From: Blastomussa wellsi
Lineage: Eukaryota > Cnidaria > Anthozoa > Scleractinia > Plerogyridae
Assembly: GCA_947652115.1 (NCBI GenBank)
Contig: OX393562.1
Span: 7,633,747 to 7,697,746, forward strand
DNA length: 64,000 nt
Reading direction: 5' to 3'
The notes under the pieces: model-generated
Seen by the model: the letters and a program-made list of their open reading frames with translations, nothing else
Database searches by the model: none
Told to the model about the DNA's origin: nothing
Position numbers and translations under genes: made by a program
Shown: positions 7,911 through 16,375 of the stretch, piece by piece
Position numbering within the stretch: the first letter of the stretch is position 1
Layout: each line of letters begins with the position of its first letter

Positions 7911-9143
7911 TTAGAATTGCACAGATTCTAATTGCTGCTCCAATATATTCATTTGCGAGTCACTGATCACGAGAACGTGACAGTTTACATTGCCTGAGCC
8001 GCTTAGATTTCGCTCGAGCTCTAGCTGAATTCCGTCTTTTGTGTTTACAAGCCGTGTGCCGCTGCCGTGCAGCGTCTGATCTTTCATGGAGCGCAAATCG
8101 ATCAGAAGCCCGAACTTGTCTTCGCTCCAGAACTTTTTCAGATTCATGTGCTTGTTTTTTGCCTTGCCAAAGAAGCGGTCAACTTCGCTCCAAAACTCTA
8201 TTCCTTCGAGGCCGTTGTTGAAGACCATGTTTGGCGTGCCATTCACCGTTACAGTGACTTTCGTGAGGTCTGGGTTGATGTACTTTTCTGAATCCCTGGT
8301 CCCGGCTGTGTATGGCTCAATGAAGAGAAGAAGTATGCCTTTCAGGGACCTTCTCTGGGGGTTTACTCTGAGGCTGATCCTTGAGTCAGCGTTTTTTGCA
8401 AATGTGACCACCTGTTCCCGCATCACGTGGTCGTATAAGAACTCCTTTCCCGCGGAGTACACACTGCTTGCCGCGTCTGCCAAGGTCTTACTTCTCATCA
8501 TCTCGTACTCAAGCTGGATGTTTTTCAGCTTATCCGGATCAGAGCCTTTGACAACCTGCGAGGCCGGCGCAAGTTTCAACTCAAAAACGAGATTGTGATA
8601 GAGCGCTTGGGGATAAAAGACACCGTGGTTTTTCAGGATCTGGTGGTCCAGCCGGATTCTGTATTTCGTTCCGAAAACTTGTGAGAGCGCGTTTTCCGCG
8701 TCGACACCCGAGGTTTTCTTATCCTCAGTATTTGAGCGGAAATTGCAGAGATCTTCGCTTTGAATTCCATCGAGCAGCATGCCGTCACGTTCCTCCTGCG
8801 AGAGGAAAAGGTCCTCCCAGATCTTCCAGATGTCAAATCCAACCGTGTCCTGCACTGGGGTTCCAGCGTACTTCACAACCATCTTGTCAACAAGAGCCCG
8901 CGTGACGTTTTGAACGAGGAAGTTGTTCGCGTCACCTCCAGAAAGATCGATGTCGAAAAGCAGTCCGAGAGAGCCTGGCACAAGGACCTCGTGCCCATTC
9001 AGCTTGGGTACGTGAACAAAAAGGGTCTCGGTGGGGTTGGCTTCGCTACGATCAAAGGTGATGCGCTTGACCGTGCGCTCGGCTTTCATCGCGCCGGGTG
9101 TTTTTTCGCTGTGTGTTGGACGAAGGTTTGCTTGCACTGACAT
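7911..9143 (-). CDS. Major capsid protein (double jelly-roll, Polinton/adintovirus hexon type)
   Basis: The product is about 410 residues from the ATG at 9143 (MSVQANLRPTHSEK). The frame is open upstream to 9326, but that extension overlaps the neighbouring gene and lacks capsid-like character, so 9143 is the likelier start. The protein is beta-rich with no signal peptide. Characteristic segments include LVPGSLGLLFDIDLSGG, IWKIWEDLFLSQEERDG and GVFYPQALYHNLVFELKL. I assign it to the double jelly-roll hexon-like capsid protein of Polintons/adintoviruses by recognition and by its place beside the packaging ATPase. No frameshift or internal stop is seen, unlike most neighbours. The string GTCTATT lies about 35 bases upstream. 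Confidence 0.85.
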   Translation of the reverse strand: MSVQANLRPTHSEKTPGAMKAERTVKRITFDRSEANPTETLFVHVPKLNGHEVLVPGSLGLLFDIDLSGGDANNFLVQNVTRALVDKMVVKYAGTPVQDTVGFDIWKIWEDLFLSQEERDGMLLDGIQSEDLCNFRSNTEDKKTSGVDAENALSQVFGTKYRIRLDHQILKNHGVFYPQALYHNLVFELKLAPASQVVKGSDPDKLKNIQLEYEMMRSKTLADAASSVYSAGKEFLYDHVMREQVVTFAKNADSRISLRVNPQRRSLKGILLLFIEPYTAGTRDSEKYINPDLTKVTVTVNGTPNMVFNNGLEGIEFWSEVDRFFGKAKNKHMNLKKFWSEDKFGLLIDLRSMKDQTLHGSGTRLVNTKDGIQLELERNLSGSGNVNCHVLVISDSQMNILEQQLESVQF

Positions 9144-9168
9144 TTCCGTATTAAACAGAAAAATTTTT

Positions 9169-9570
9169 TTATTCAATAGACAATGGCGGAAGGTGGCGGT
9201 TTTGAAAATCCTGGTTATGATCCACATCCCTTTGGTCAGGAAGACCCTGAAATTCAACTGCTGGAACTGGTAGTGAACTTTTTTCTGGGCGTGGCGACAG
9301 TTGGAAAGGAAAACCGCCAACTTCAACCAAACCCAGAGCTCTTTTCATTTCTGCGCTCCAATATTCTGGATCTGAACCGAACACGCTTTGTTGACTGTCG
9401 GGTCCCTCTTTGAAAAATATTTCTGCTGTTGCCGTGTTGTCCGGCGCAAAAAACACCTGGGCTTCAAATTTACTTTTGTCTGCCCATGGAAACCGTGCTG
9501 AAAAAGCTGTCCACGCCTTGTTTTGTGCGAGCTTCGCATTCGCGGCCTGTGCTACTTTCCCGAGAAACAT
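9169..9570 (-). CDS. Conserved small element protein, putative minor virion protein
   Basis: Taking the ATG at 9570 (MFLGKVAQAANAKL) gives 133 residues. The frame stays open to 9825, but that part overlaps the divergent penton gene and looks non-coding. The N-terminal half is Ala/Lys-rich and helical, the middle has strand-like segments (KFEAQVFFAPDNTATAEIFF), and the C-terminus is proline-containing (SPRPEKSSLPVPAVEFQGL). The gene ends 26 bases before the capsid start and is transcribed the same way. Its divergent spacing from the penton gene is 57 bases. I recognise it as a recurrent Polinton-like gene but know no function. Confidence 0.68.
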   Translation of the reverse strand: MFLGKVAQAANAKLAQNKAWTAFSARFPWADKSKFEAQVFFAPDNTATAEIFFKEGPDSQQSVFGSDPEYWSAEMKRALGLVEVGGFPFQLSPRPEKSSLPVPAVEFQGLPDQRDVDHNQDFQNRHLPPLSIE

Positions 9571-9627
9571 TGCGTTTATATATTTCAAGTTTTTTTCAAA
9601 TGAAAATTTGTTCGGAACAAAATAAAA
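9571..9627. promoter_or_regulatory. Divergent promoter region between p133 and penton genes
   Basis: Only 57 bases separate the start of the minus-strand p133 gene from the start of the plus-strand penton gene. The stretch is A/T-rich and contains TTTATATATTT near 9576, a TATA-like box that could serve either direction. This is inference from spacing and composition only. Confidence 0.4.
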
Positions 9628-10289
9628 ATGGTTGTGCTTACCGTTTCTACGTCTTCCAATCCATGCACCGTCTATTTCGATAACCCGATTCCTAAGGCTG
9701 ATTTTGTTAGGCTGTTGTCTTGTTCGCTTCCTAATTCGTGGTATAATTTGAAAAAAGATGGCGTCATTGCGTTGTCTGAGCCTGATGGTAAACGGGCTGT
9801 TCCCATAACATTCTCCAGAGGGCATTACACTCTTGAAAGTATGGCTAAAAATATTAAAGAAGCTTTCGCTTCATTCGATGTGAAACTTCCCACTGAAATC
9901 AATACACCTGTTGGGGCAATGGTTATTAACAACTGGGGGAATAAAAAAATCACTCTTGACAAAGACTTGGCCAATTTCCTTGGCATTTCCCGCACTTTGT
10001 TTTTTAGAACTTTCGTTAAACGGCTCCAGATTCCGTCAAGTTACTTTGTCCATTGCGACTTGGTTGACTACAATAAAAATTTGGTTAATGGCAAAGCTTC
10101 AACCCTTCTTGCGAAGTTTGACATCCGAGGGGAAGCTTTCCAAAAAGTCCACTATCAAGCGGGCGCACAGCCGACCTTTCGTGACGCTGCTTCGTCTGTC
10201 AATTTTGTCAACAGCGTCACGCTTTCAGTCAAAGCGAGCTTTTCGATTTTGAAGATCACCCACTTGAATTCGAATTACAAATCATTTGA
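9628..10289 (+). CDS. Penton-like minor capsid protein (single jelly-roll), 3' end frameshifted
   Basis: The frame opens at 9628 (MVVLTVSTSSNPCTVYFDN) and is beta-rich throughout, with segments SLPNSWYNLKKDGV, FSRGHYTLESMAKNIK and FVHCDLVDYNKNLVNGK. This fits the penton-base-like single jelly-roll protein that plugs capsid vertices in Polinton-type particles. The first frame runs on to 10461, but its last 75 or so codons are not capsid-like. Near 10,232 the coding character moves to another frame and ends at a stop at 10287-10289, with LFDFEDHPLEFELQII at its end. A single indel in the serine/valine region explains this. It is transcribed away from the capsid cluster. Confidence 0.75.
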
Positions 10290-10313
10290 AAAAATATTAT
10301 CTGCTGGTATACC

Positions 10314-10736
10314 ATGTCTTCGTCAAATGTGCTTCCGAGTGCACCGCCTATTTATCCTGAGCTTCCCCCGCTGGAAAGAGCCGATAATTTCCGTCTTGGT
10401 GAGATCTCCAAAATTGAAAAAGAAATTGCCGATCAGGTTGAACACCGGAGGCTTGTGTTGAAAAAATACACTAAGGCCCGCAAAGTGATTCACTATTCCG
10501 CGGTGTCTCTCGGCGTTGGAAGTGCCTTTCTATCTTCTGGTGCCGTTGCGAGTTCTTTAACCGGCGTTGGTATTGTTGTCGGGGCGCCTGTCGCCGGAAT
10601 TGCGGCTCTCCTTGGTTTTGCTTCAACTGGCCTTGCTGCTGTTAACAGGAAGCTTGAGAGGAAAGTCAAAAAACACACTAAAATTCAAGCTTTGGCTCAA
10701 GCTAAACACGACTCTATCAAAAGTTCCGTTTCTTAA
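10314..10736 (+). CDS. Membrane protein with overlapping PSAP, PPxY and YPxL motifs (truncated)
   Basis: The N-terminus reads LPSAPPIYPELPPL. Residues 8-11 are PSAP, 11-14 PPIY and 14-17 YPEL, matching the consensus late-domain motifs for TSG101, NEDD4-type WW domains and ALIX. A basic helix follows, then a long hydrophobic Gly/Ala/Val region (about 68-108, including GVGIVVGAPVAGIAALLG), then a basic tail. The frame ends at TAA 10734-10736. The same frame reopens at once with acidic helical sequence (ALDDGVVSDAEFK), and after a further frameshift near 10,825 continues to a stop at 10922-10924, so the original protein was about 200 residues. The membrane region plus ESCRT-type motifs suggests a role in membrane passage, budding or entry; this is inference. 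Confidence 0.75.
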   Translation: MSSSNVLPSAPPIYPELPPLERADNFRLGEISKIEKEIADQVEHRRLVLKKYTKARKVIHYSAVSLGVGSAFLSSGAVASSLTGVGIVVGAPVAGIAALLGFASTGLAAVNRKLERKVKKHTKIQALAQAKHDSIKSSVS

Positions 10737-10924
10737 GCTCTGGATGACGGCGTTGTTTCCGACGCTGAATTCAAAATCATCTCTCGTGAAATGGAAAAAT
10801 TTCGTGATCTCAAAGAGAGACTTCCGTTTCTCCTGATGTTGAAACGTTAAAAAAACAGGTTCGCGCCGAACTTCGAAAAGAGTTTCTGAAAAAAATGTCG
10901 GCGTCCAGCGCAAATTTGAACTGA

Positions 10925-11586
10925 ACTTTGTTTCGAAAAAAAGAAAAATCTTTCTGAGTGTTTTTTGCGCGTGACGTTGTGTGATGTTGTCACGCGTGAC
11001 GTTGTGTGATTGTCACGCGCCACATTGCGCCGTGACAGGTCACTCTCAGGGATAAAACCCTGTGTCGGGGGTGCTCGGTGGCTGTTTGTTGCCTTGCCCC
11101 CGCCAGGACTTTCGCGCGCCGCTGACAAAGCGGCTGTCAATTCCCATTTTACCTCTGGGAGCGAGGTTTGAAATCCCTCGGGACTCGGGTGGTATTCCGA
11201 GGGATTTCTGAGCGCCCCCTGTTAACCAGTAGGGCCCAGGCGAGTTCACCCGAGGGGCTTGTCCCACTGGAAGGACTTCCCCTATACCTGGTGGTTCACC
11301 ATCCGCACAAGCCTTTAGCAGGATTCAGACCGGGACCAGCGGTCACCTCCCAGAGCTTCACCAGAATTTGTGAACTTACTTGTTCTTTTTCTGTTCGCTT
11401 ATTTATTGTGTCCTGTCTGGCGTTTTCTTCAATTGTGGTGGCCTTTCTTTGCCCCTTGCAAAAAATTCCCTTACGCATGCGATTTCCGGTGATGATTAAA
11501 TTTTCGCCCCAGAGCCCTTCGTTTAATTCGGAGAGAGCCTGGTTAAGACTTCCTGTTTTCTGAGAAATCAGTCTTCTCATAAATAG
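10925..11586. other. Non-coding GC-rich segment with hairpins, near the element's right side
   Basis: No gene is recognised here. At 10,970-11,025 a 17-base unit beginning GCGTGACGTTGTG occurs twice, with GTCAC strings in inverted arrangement. At 11,047-11,062 there is a short CAGGG/CCCTG hairpin. At 11,170-11,181 and 11,197-11,208 a perfect 12-base stem (GAAATCCCTCGG) encloses a 15-base loop. The composition is richer in GC than the flanks. It could be a terminal or regulatory region of the element, but without the left end this cannot be tested. Confidence 0.5.
11170..11208. repeat. Perfect 12-base hairpin
   Basis: GAAATCCCTCGG at 11170-11181 pairs exactly with CCGAGGGATTTC at 11197-11208 around a 15-base loop. 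It lies in the GC-rich non-coding segment of the viral element. It may be a structural signal or chance; nothing else marks it as a terminator. Confidence 0.6.
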
Positions 11587-11952
11587 TCAAACATAGGTTT
11601 CAAAGCGGTAGTCTGGATATTCTTGTAAGTCATCGAAATAACGCACAGGACGGCTTAAAAAGTGTACCTTTCTGTTTTTGAAACACAGTCTACACAATTC
11701 ATTTGTCTCGTGTGTGTAATTATTTTTTCGAAGCAAAACTTTTGTGACTTGTTGTTTCTCTGTGCAATATGGCGCCGATTGAATTTGGAGGTGAATTATT
11801 ACGAAGCCTTGGTCCAACTTTTCTTTGATCTTCAAGGTAAGATATTCTTTGTTTATTTTCTCACGAAGTTCGGCTGGTAGGTTTTGAATTGCCTCTGTAA
11901 TCGTGCCGCAGAACTGATTTGCTTCGCCGTCTTGCAGAACATTTGCTGCCAT
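11587..11952 (-). CDS. Unknown accessory ORF, possibly of the viral element
   Basis: A 121-residue open frame with normal-looking composition: helical N-terminal half (AIQNLPAELREKINKEYL, LKIKEKLDQGFVIIHLQ), then a Cys-containing region with CRLC. No family is recognised. Its start at 11952 sits just after the end of a charged minus-strand frame. Orientation matches the virion cluster, but the 660-base GC-rich gap separates it from the last certain viral gene, so membership in the element is uncertain. Confidence 0.5.
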   Translation of the reverse strand: MAANVLQDGEANQFCGTITEAIQNLPAELREKINKEYLTLKIKEKLDQGFVIIHLQIQSAPYCTEKQQVTKVLLRKNNYTHETNELCRLCFKNRKVHFLSRPVRYFDDLQEYPDYRFETYV

Positions 11953-11960
11953 GTTTTCGT

Positions 11961-12334
11961 TTATTCTTCTGCAGATTTTTCTTCAAATGGAAAATTAATT
12001 CTGGCGCAAATACTCTGTGCTTTCATTTCTTCAAATGGTTCCTCTTCCTCCGCTTGGGTCACGCTCTTTTGTTTGGCTCTCTTTCGCCGTCCTTCGCTTG
12101 GCTGGTTTGTTGTTCTGGTTTCCCGCTCACTTGTTTGGTTTCTTTTCTCTTGCTTTCGCTTGTCTTGGCTGGTTTGTCCGCCGCTTGGTTTCTCCGCCGC
12201 TGTTCTCTGTTGGTTCTCTGTTGGTTCACTTTTGGTTTGGTGCTCTGTTGGTGCACTGTTTGTGCACTGTTGGTGCACTGTTGTTGCACTGTTGGTTCAC
12301 TGTTGGTGCACTTTTGGTGCACCAGCTGTGACAC
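11961..12334 (-). pseudogene. Charged low-complexity reading frames over a minisatellite, doubtful
   Basis: Two overlapping minus-strand frames cover this stretch, one rich in Lys/Arg/Gln then Glu (TQAEEEEPFEEMKAQ). Their starts lie in an 11-base tandem repeat, which changes frame at each unit and therefore makes spurious peptides. The Lys/Glu-rich part near 11,961-12,080 could be the end of a real accessory gene that precedes the 121-residue ORF, broken by an indel. I would not treat it as a gene without homologues. Confidence 0.25.
12244..12320. repeat. 11-base minisatellite, seven units
   Basis: Seven head-to-tail copies of a unit close to CTGTTGGTGCA, with single-base variants. The unit length is not a multiple of three, so it cannot keep a protein frame. 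Confidence 0.85.
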
Positions 12335-12348
12335 CAGTACCGCTGTAC

Positions 12349-12443
12349 TAAGTGCGCCAGAACCATTAAAAATTTGTTTTTTACAGGTGCGCTGAGTGCG
12401 CCAGAAGTTAAAAAAATTTGTTTAGGGGGGGGGGGGGGGGGGG
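12349..12443. repeat. Short direct duplication ending in a poly-G run
   Basis: A unit beginning GTGCGCCAGAA and followed by an A/T tract (AAATTTGTTT) occurs twice, then comes an uninterrupted run of about 20 G. G runs of this length are prone to sequencing and replication error, so its length is not reliable. Confidence 0.6.
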
Positions 12444-12530
12444 TGCACCAGAACCACCATCGTTTTTGTGTGTCACACTCATGTAATAATTGAATATTCA
12501 TTTTTATCATTGAATTATTCTTGTTTGCAG

Positions 12531-12727
12531 AAATCCGTAATGATGAATCCAATGCTAAGCTGATTGAAGCATTTCAGCTTTTGTTTCTGTTGGTGCCGCC
12601 TCCAAACAGGATGCTTTTACAGCAGCTGTTGGAGCTGCTCAATTTAGTAACAAAAAGTCCACACAGTAAAATGACAGCCCACAATCTTGCAGTGGTGTTC
12701 TCACCCAACATCATGGATTTTAGACAG
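12531..12727 (+). CDS. ARHGAP19: ARHGAP19-like RhoGAP exon (RhoGAP domain end)
   Basis: The exon follows a good acceptor (TTGTTTGCAG) and ends at CAG before GTACCA. Phase is 1 in and 0 out. It encodes the last part of a RhoGAP domain: LLQQLLELLNLVTK and HNLAVVFSPNIM are hallmark segments (the N-x-A-x-V-F-x-P-N motif). RhoGAP proteins speed GTP hydrolysis by Rho-family GTPases at the membrane or cortex. The following exons match the layout of ARHGAP19, which is why I prefer that member. Earlier exons with the catalytic arginine are not in the window, so they must lie left of position 1 or be missing. Confidence 0.85.
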
Positions 12728-12939
12728 GTACCACTGTACTGATCGAAATCATTATCATTATTACAATTTTACTGTTCAATACAGGGCTCAACAGTTATGT
12801 TTCCATTGAAAAGCAAAGGTAGCAAAAATGATCCAAAATACTTACCCAAATTGTAAAACAAATAATTTTTTGATTATGCTGGAATGCAAATGTTGTGCTT
12901 GAAAACATGTGTAAAAACAACATAAAAAATGATAATATT

Positions 12940-13863
12940 ATCCATCTTGGACGTCCGTGGACAAGGGCTTTTTTCGGCCCGCTCCAAGGACTGTTGGTTT
13001 TAGTTTGCGGTTCAAAAATTCTGGTCACGTGATAACATTTTTGCGGCGCTGCGGTTTGCAAAACACTGATCATGTGATGCCATTTTTGGTTGTTCCCATG
13101 GCCGCTAAAAGTGAACTGCCTTTCTCATCTTTTTCCCGTCCAGCAGAAAGAAAGATGTCCTCCGTACAGTTTAAGATCTTTCATCAAAATGCATCGAATG
13201 TGAAAAAAGAAAGGTTTGAACTTATTACTTATCAGGAATTCGCCTGTGAAGCTTGAGACCTGTATTTTGTCGTTTCGGTCGTTGTGCTTTGTTCCTTGAA
13301 GTGCAGTTGTTTTCGCAGCATTGGTCAAACACATCGTCGCTTTTTTAGGACTTGTATAGCCTATCAGTTAGAGTACATGCTACTGCCACTCCAGTTCAGG
13401 CTCTACATGTTGGAACTGAAAGGACGATCGAGAACGAGCCGGCAAAGCAATGACGATGTGTTTCACGGCCGCTGCGAAAACAACTGCACTTCAAGGAACA
13501 AAGCACCATGACCGAAACAACAAAGTACAAGTCTCACGTTTCACAGGCGAATATCCTAATAAGTAATTTGTTCAAACCTTTCTTTTTTCACATTCGATGC
13601 ATTTTGATAAAAGATCTTCAACTGTACGGGAGGACATGTTTCCTTCCTCTGGACTTTGACAAAGGCGGGAAAAAGATGAGAAAGGCCGTCCACTTTTAGC
13701 GGCCGTGGGAACAACCAAAATTGCATCACGTGATCAGTGTTTTGCAAACCGCAGAGAGGCAAAAATGTTATCACGTGACCAGAATTTTTGAACCGCAGAC
13801 TAAAACCAACGGCCCGTGAAGTGGGCCGAAAAAAGCCCTTGTCCACAGACTTCTGAGATGGAT
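12940..13863. mobile_element. Foldback MITE-like element with about 400-base inverted arms
   Basis: The left arm (12940 to about 13334) and the right arm (about 13447 to 13863) are inverted copies of each other with scattered differences. Ends read ATCCATCT at the left and AGATGGAT at the right, and both arms contain GTGGACAAGGGCTTTTTTCG. A loop of about 110 bases lies between them. The arms contain frames on both strands that mirror each other, which is a result of the inverted repeat and not evidence of a gene. No transposase is present, so it is non-autonomous. It sits in an intron of the RhoGAP gene. Confidence 0.85.
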
Positions 13864-14101
13864 AGTAACCATCTGACAGTGATTTGTTATCTTAAGGGTA
13901 TTGAACAGGTTCGCGGGTCAAATGCGTTCAAAATTGTGATTTTTATTGTACATAAACTGTGTGTATTGTTCTTTCTTTTACAAAAAACAGAAATCCAAAA
14001 TCTTTTTCACTCTGGAGTTATTGCAAATTTCCTTTTGTGCGTGACTCATTACATCACACTTTATACGGTACTGCTATCCAATGACTCTTAACCTAAGAAT
14101 A

Positions 14102-14587
14102 TTAGAAGGTTCTTCCTGTATGCACCGGTACATGGACAAAAAAGAAGGAAAAGCAATTATAACAAACAAATATTTGATAGATGCGTGCTACATACCCTGC
14201 TTCCCGCTTTCCCGATCGGCGGCTTGCTCGCGATTTTCGTTCGCCTGTTTTGAAGCCCTTGTACTCTTTGGTGATCTCTTTCCTCTTACTGGGCCAGACA
14301 TTGTTCAGTGTTTTCCCCATCGCGGTAAAAACCCGCAAGAAATTACCAAATCATAATTCTGCCTCAGAATTGTCGGCAAGGGATACTTTGATCTTGAAAT
14401 AATATCTACCACCACTTTTCCGCGAGTTTCGCGAGATTGAAACTGATTGGTACAGTAAGGTGATAAACCGAAAAACCACTCCGCGTAGGAGTGCTATGTT
14501 GACGAAACTTTCTTTGCCGTATTTCTCAGCAAACTGTTCTGTGAAGTTTGTCATCTTTGAGCGGCTAGTTTGCATATGAGAATTCAT
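14102..14587 (-). pseudogene. Unrecognised minus-strand frame with one in-frame stop
   Basis: Two open frames, 14351-14587 and 14102-14338, are in the same register and separated by one stop and a few codons. Together they span about 160 codons of mixed, basic composition (KRKEITKEYKGFKTGERK). I recognise no family. It could be a decayed retrocopy or transposon piece, or chance. It lies in an intron on the opposite strand to the RhoGAP gene. Confidence 0.25.
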
Positions 14588-15449
14588 CGTAGAGGAGTGA
14601 AATTTTGCTCAATGGTACATGAATCCCTATTCTCCAAAATTGTGTCGGGCTTTAGCTTATTTGTTTTTCGTTTTGAAGATATAAGTCCAAATGCTGTGTC
14701 AATCCGAGAAAAGTATGTGAACAAACTTTGAATTATAATAATTTTTTTTGAGAGCTGATCTAACGATTCCCTGACACACTTTTAAAGCCAAACATGTGCT
14801 GAGTGGCATGCAGTCATTGTTTACTTCGAAGGACCAAAATCCGACGCGAGTTTGCCGCACTTATAAACATTGTTCTATTTGCATTTAATTGACTGCAGCT
14901 TCTCTTATATTTAATTTCAACAGTTAAACATTTCCACGACATTCTTGGTTCTATAATCTTTAAAATGATGTACATATAGGTTTAGGCACTTCCCTCAAAT
15001 TACACGCGCATGAGGATCTTTTTGCGCAAAGCACCCGTGAACCTGTTCAGTAATCTTAAATACCATTGTATTTTCAGTGGTGGGCTAGTGGAATGGGATG
15101 GAGTGCCCCAGTTTCAGTGTCTAAAGATCCTCAAATACCATCCAAATAATAAATGCTATCATATGATAATTCAAAGTAGAATTTTGAATCTATTTTCCAA
15201 ATTGGAAAGTAGTGCAAAAAAAGTTAGCTTCAAGCCCATGGCTGCAAAAATAATTATATTCAGCTACAGATGATGGCTCTAACAAAAGTTAAAATCGAAA
15301 TCAAGGAGCATTGCTTTTTTAAAAGTAATAGGAATTTTTTGTAATTGCACTTTTTAATGTACATGAAAGTTAGTCAGTCTCCAACGTTTTTATCAACCCT
15401 AATAATGAAGTGATCTTCAATGCAAATTATGTTATTTGTGTGACAACAG

Positions 15450-15527
15450 AAGGTGACATGCCTGAGCCACATCCCTGAGGACATGCCAGTCATGCACAAG
15501 TTCCATCATGCTGCAGATCTTTTCAAG
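15450..15527 (+). CDS. ARHGAP19: ARHGAP19-like exon, post-RhoGAP segment
   Basis: The acceptor is TGTGTGACAACAG and the donor GTTTGT. The exon is 78 bases, phase 0-0, encoding VTCLSHIPEDMPVMHKFHH and a terminal ADLFK. It continues the RhoGAP C-terminal helices after the previous exon and joins in frame to the next. Confidence 0.75.
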
Positions 15528-15875
15528 GTTTGTACCTGTGTGATTGACTGACTCCAGTGATGCTTTCCTAAACAGTGCATTTATTACCTTTTTTGCTATA
15601 AAAATGATCAGTTCAGTAAGATTTCATCAGCACATCTCTCAGCATTAATTGGCAATAGCTAGGTGAATGATTCACTGAAAACAGAAAAGAAACAGGCCAG
15701 TGTCAAATGAATTCTGAATTTGATTCTTACTTAACAGGCAATCCTGTTAGACTATCAATCAAGTTATGCTTGCTATAATAAGTGCATCCAAGTTTCAATG
15801 CTAAATGTGATGATTTACATCAGAAAGTTTGACATCACACAAGGTTAAATTGCTTATATTTTTTTTCATTGACAG

Positions 15876-15935
15876 ATTCCAAAAGGTCTCAAAGAAGACA
15901 TTGAAGCAGCAGAAGAAGTTATTAAAAAGGGAAGC
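15876..15935 (+). CDS. ARHGAP19: ARHGAP19-like exon, acidic helix
   Basis: The acceptor follows a T-rich tract (CATTGACAG) and the donor is GTGAGT. The 60-base exon keeps phase 0-0 and encodes IPKGLKEDIEAAEEVIKKGS, a charged helix after the GAP domain. Confidence 0.75.
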
Positions 15936-16375
15936 GTGAGTCAGTTTTAAAAGGATAAGAATATTTCAGGCATACGCTCTCCCTCCCTCAAGATTTCTCT
16001 CTCAGCAGCTGATGGTTTTTTTTTTCACTTATGCGTACATAGTGATACATGTACCTGTAATGCGTGTACAGCGGTTTCATGTAGTCATGTTACCTAATTA
16101 ATTATATAGCATCCAAAGATATATGATTGGCAATTTATGTTTAACCCCTCCAAACTAGTTTTTCTTGACATTTGATTGGTATCCAGATTTTTTTTAAATT
16201 GGACAGTTGTTGCCCAAACTGTTTTAAATCCAGACAGTTCACAAAAATTAATAACAAAATGTATCTGTGGACAACGCTGGATTATGATGTACTGTAGCAG
16301 CTATATAAATAATAATTATAGTTTAAACCATTACCCTTGTGTGGTAAATCATTGTAGTCATTGTTGTCTCAACAG

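Larger units (their letters stand above)
1..12350. mobile_element. Endogenous Polinton/adintovirus-like element (left end outside window)
   Basis: The block carries the standard Polinton/adintovirus gene set: protein-primed PolB, DDE integrase, packaging ATPase, major capsid, penton-like protein and several small conserved proteins, packed with short gaps and no introns. Gene order is PolB (+), integrase to the p133 gene (-), then penton and the PSAP protein (+), then a minus-strand accessory ORF. No Ulp1/adenain-like protease is visible; it may lie left of the window or be lost. Terminal inverted repeats cannot be tested because only one end is present, so the right boundary is a guess; the last plausible element ORF ends near 11,952. 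Frameshifts in at least seven genes and in-frame stops in two indicate a decayed copy. Confidence 0.85.

Noticed and set aside
7911..9326. Start of the capsid gene at 9326
   Set aside because: The extra 61 residues run into the neighbouring gene and are not capsid-like. The ATG at 9143 fits the spacing and composition better.
9183..9413. Plus-strand frame beginning MAEGGG opposite the p133 gene
   Set aside because: It overlaps the minus-strand gene, whose frame has better protein character and matches the direction of its neighbours.
12337..12740. GTACCGCTGTACT at 12337 and GTACCACTGTACT at 12728 as target duplications of the viral element
   Set aside because: They differ by one base, are too long for a Polinton target duplication (5-6 bases), and both lie on the same side of the element.
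12957..13256. Open frames in both arms of the foldback element with similar peptides
   Set aside because: The peptides mirror each other because the DNA is an inverted repeat. They have no protein-like conservation pattern.
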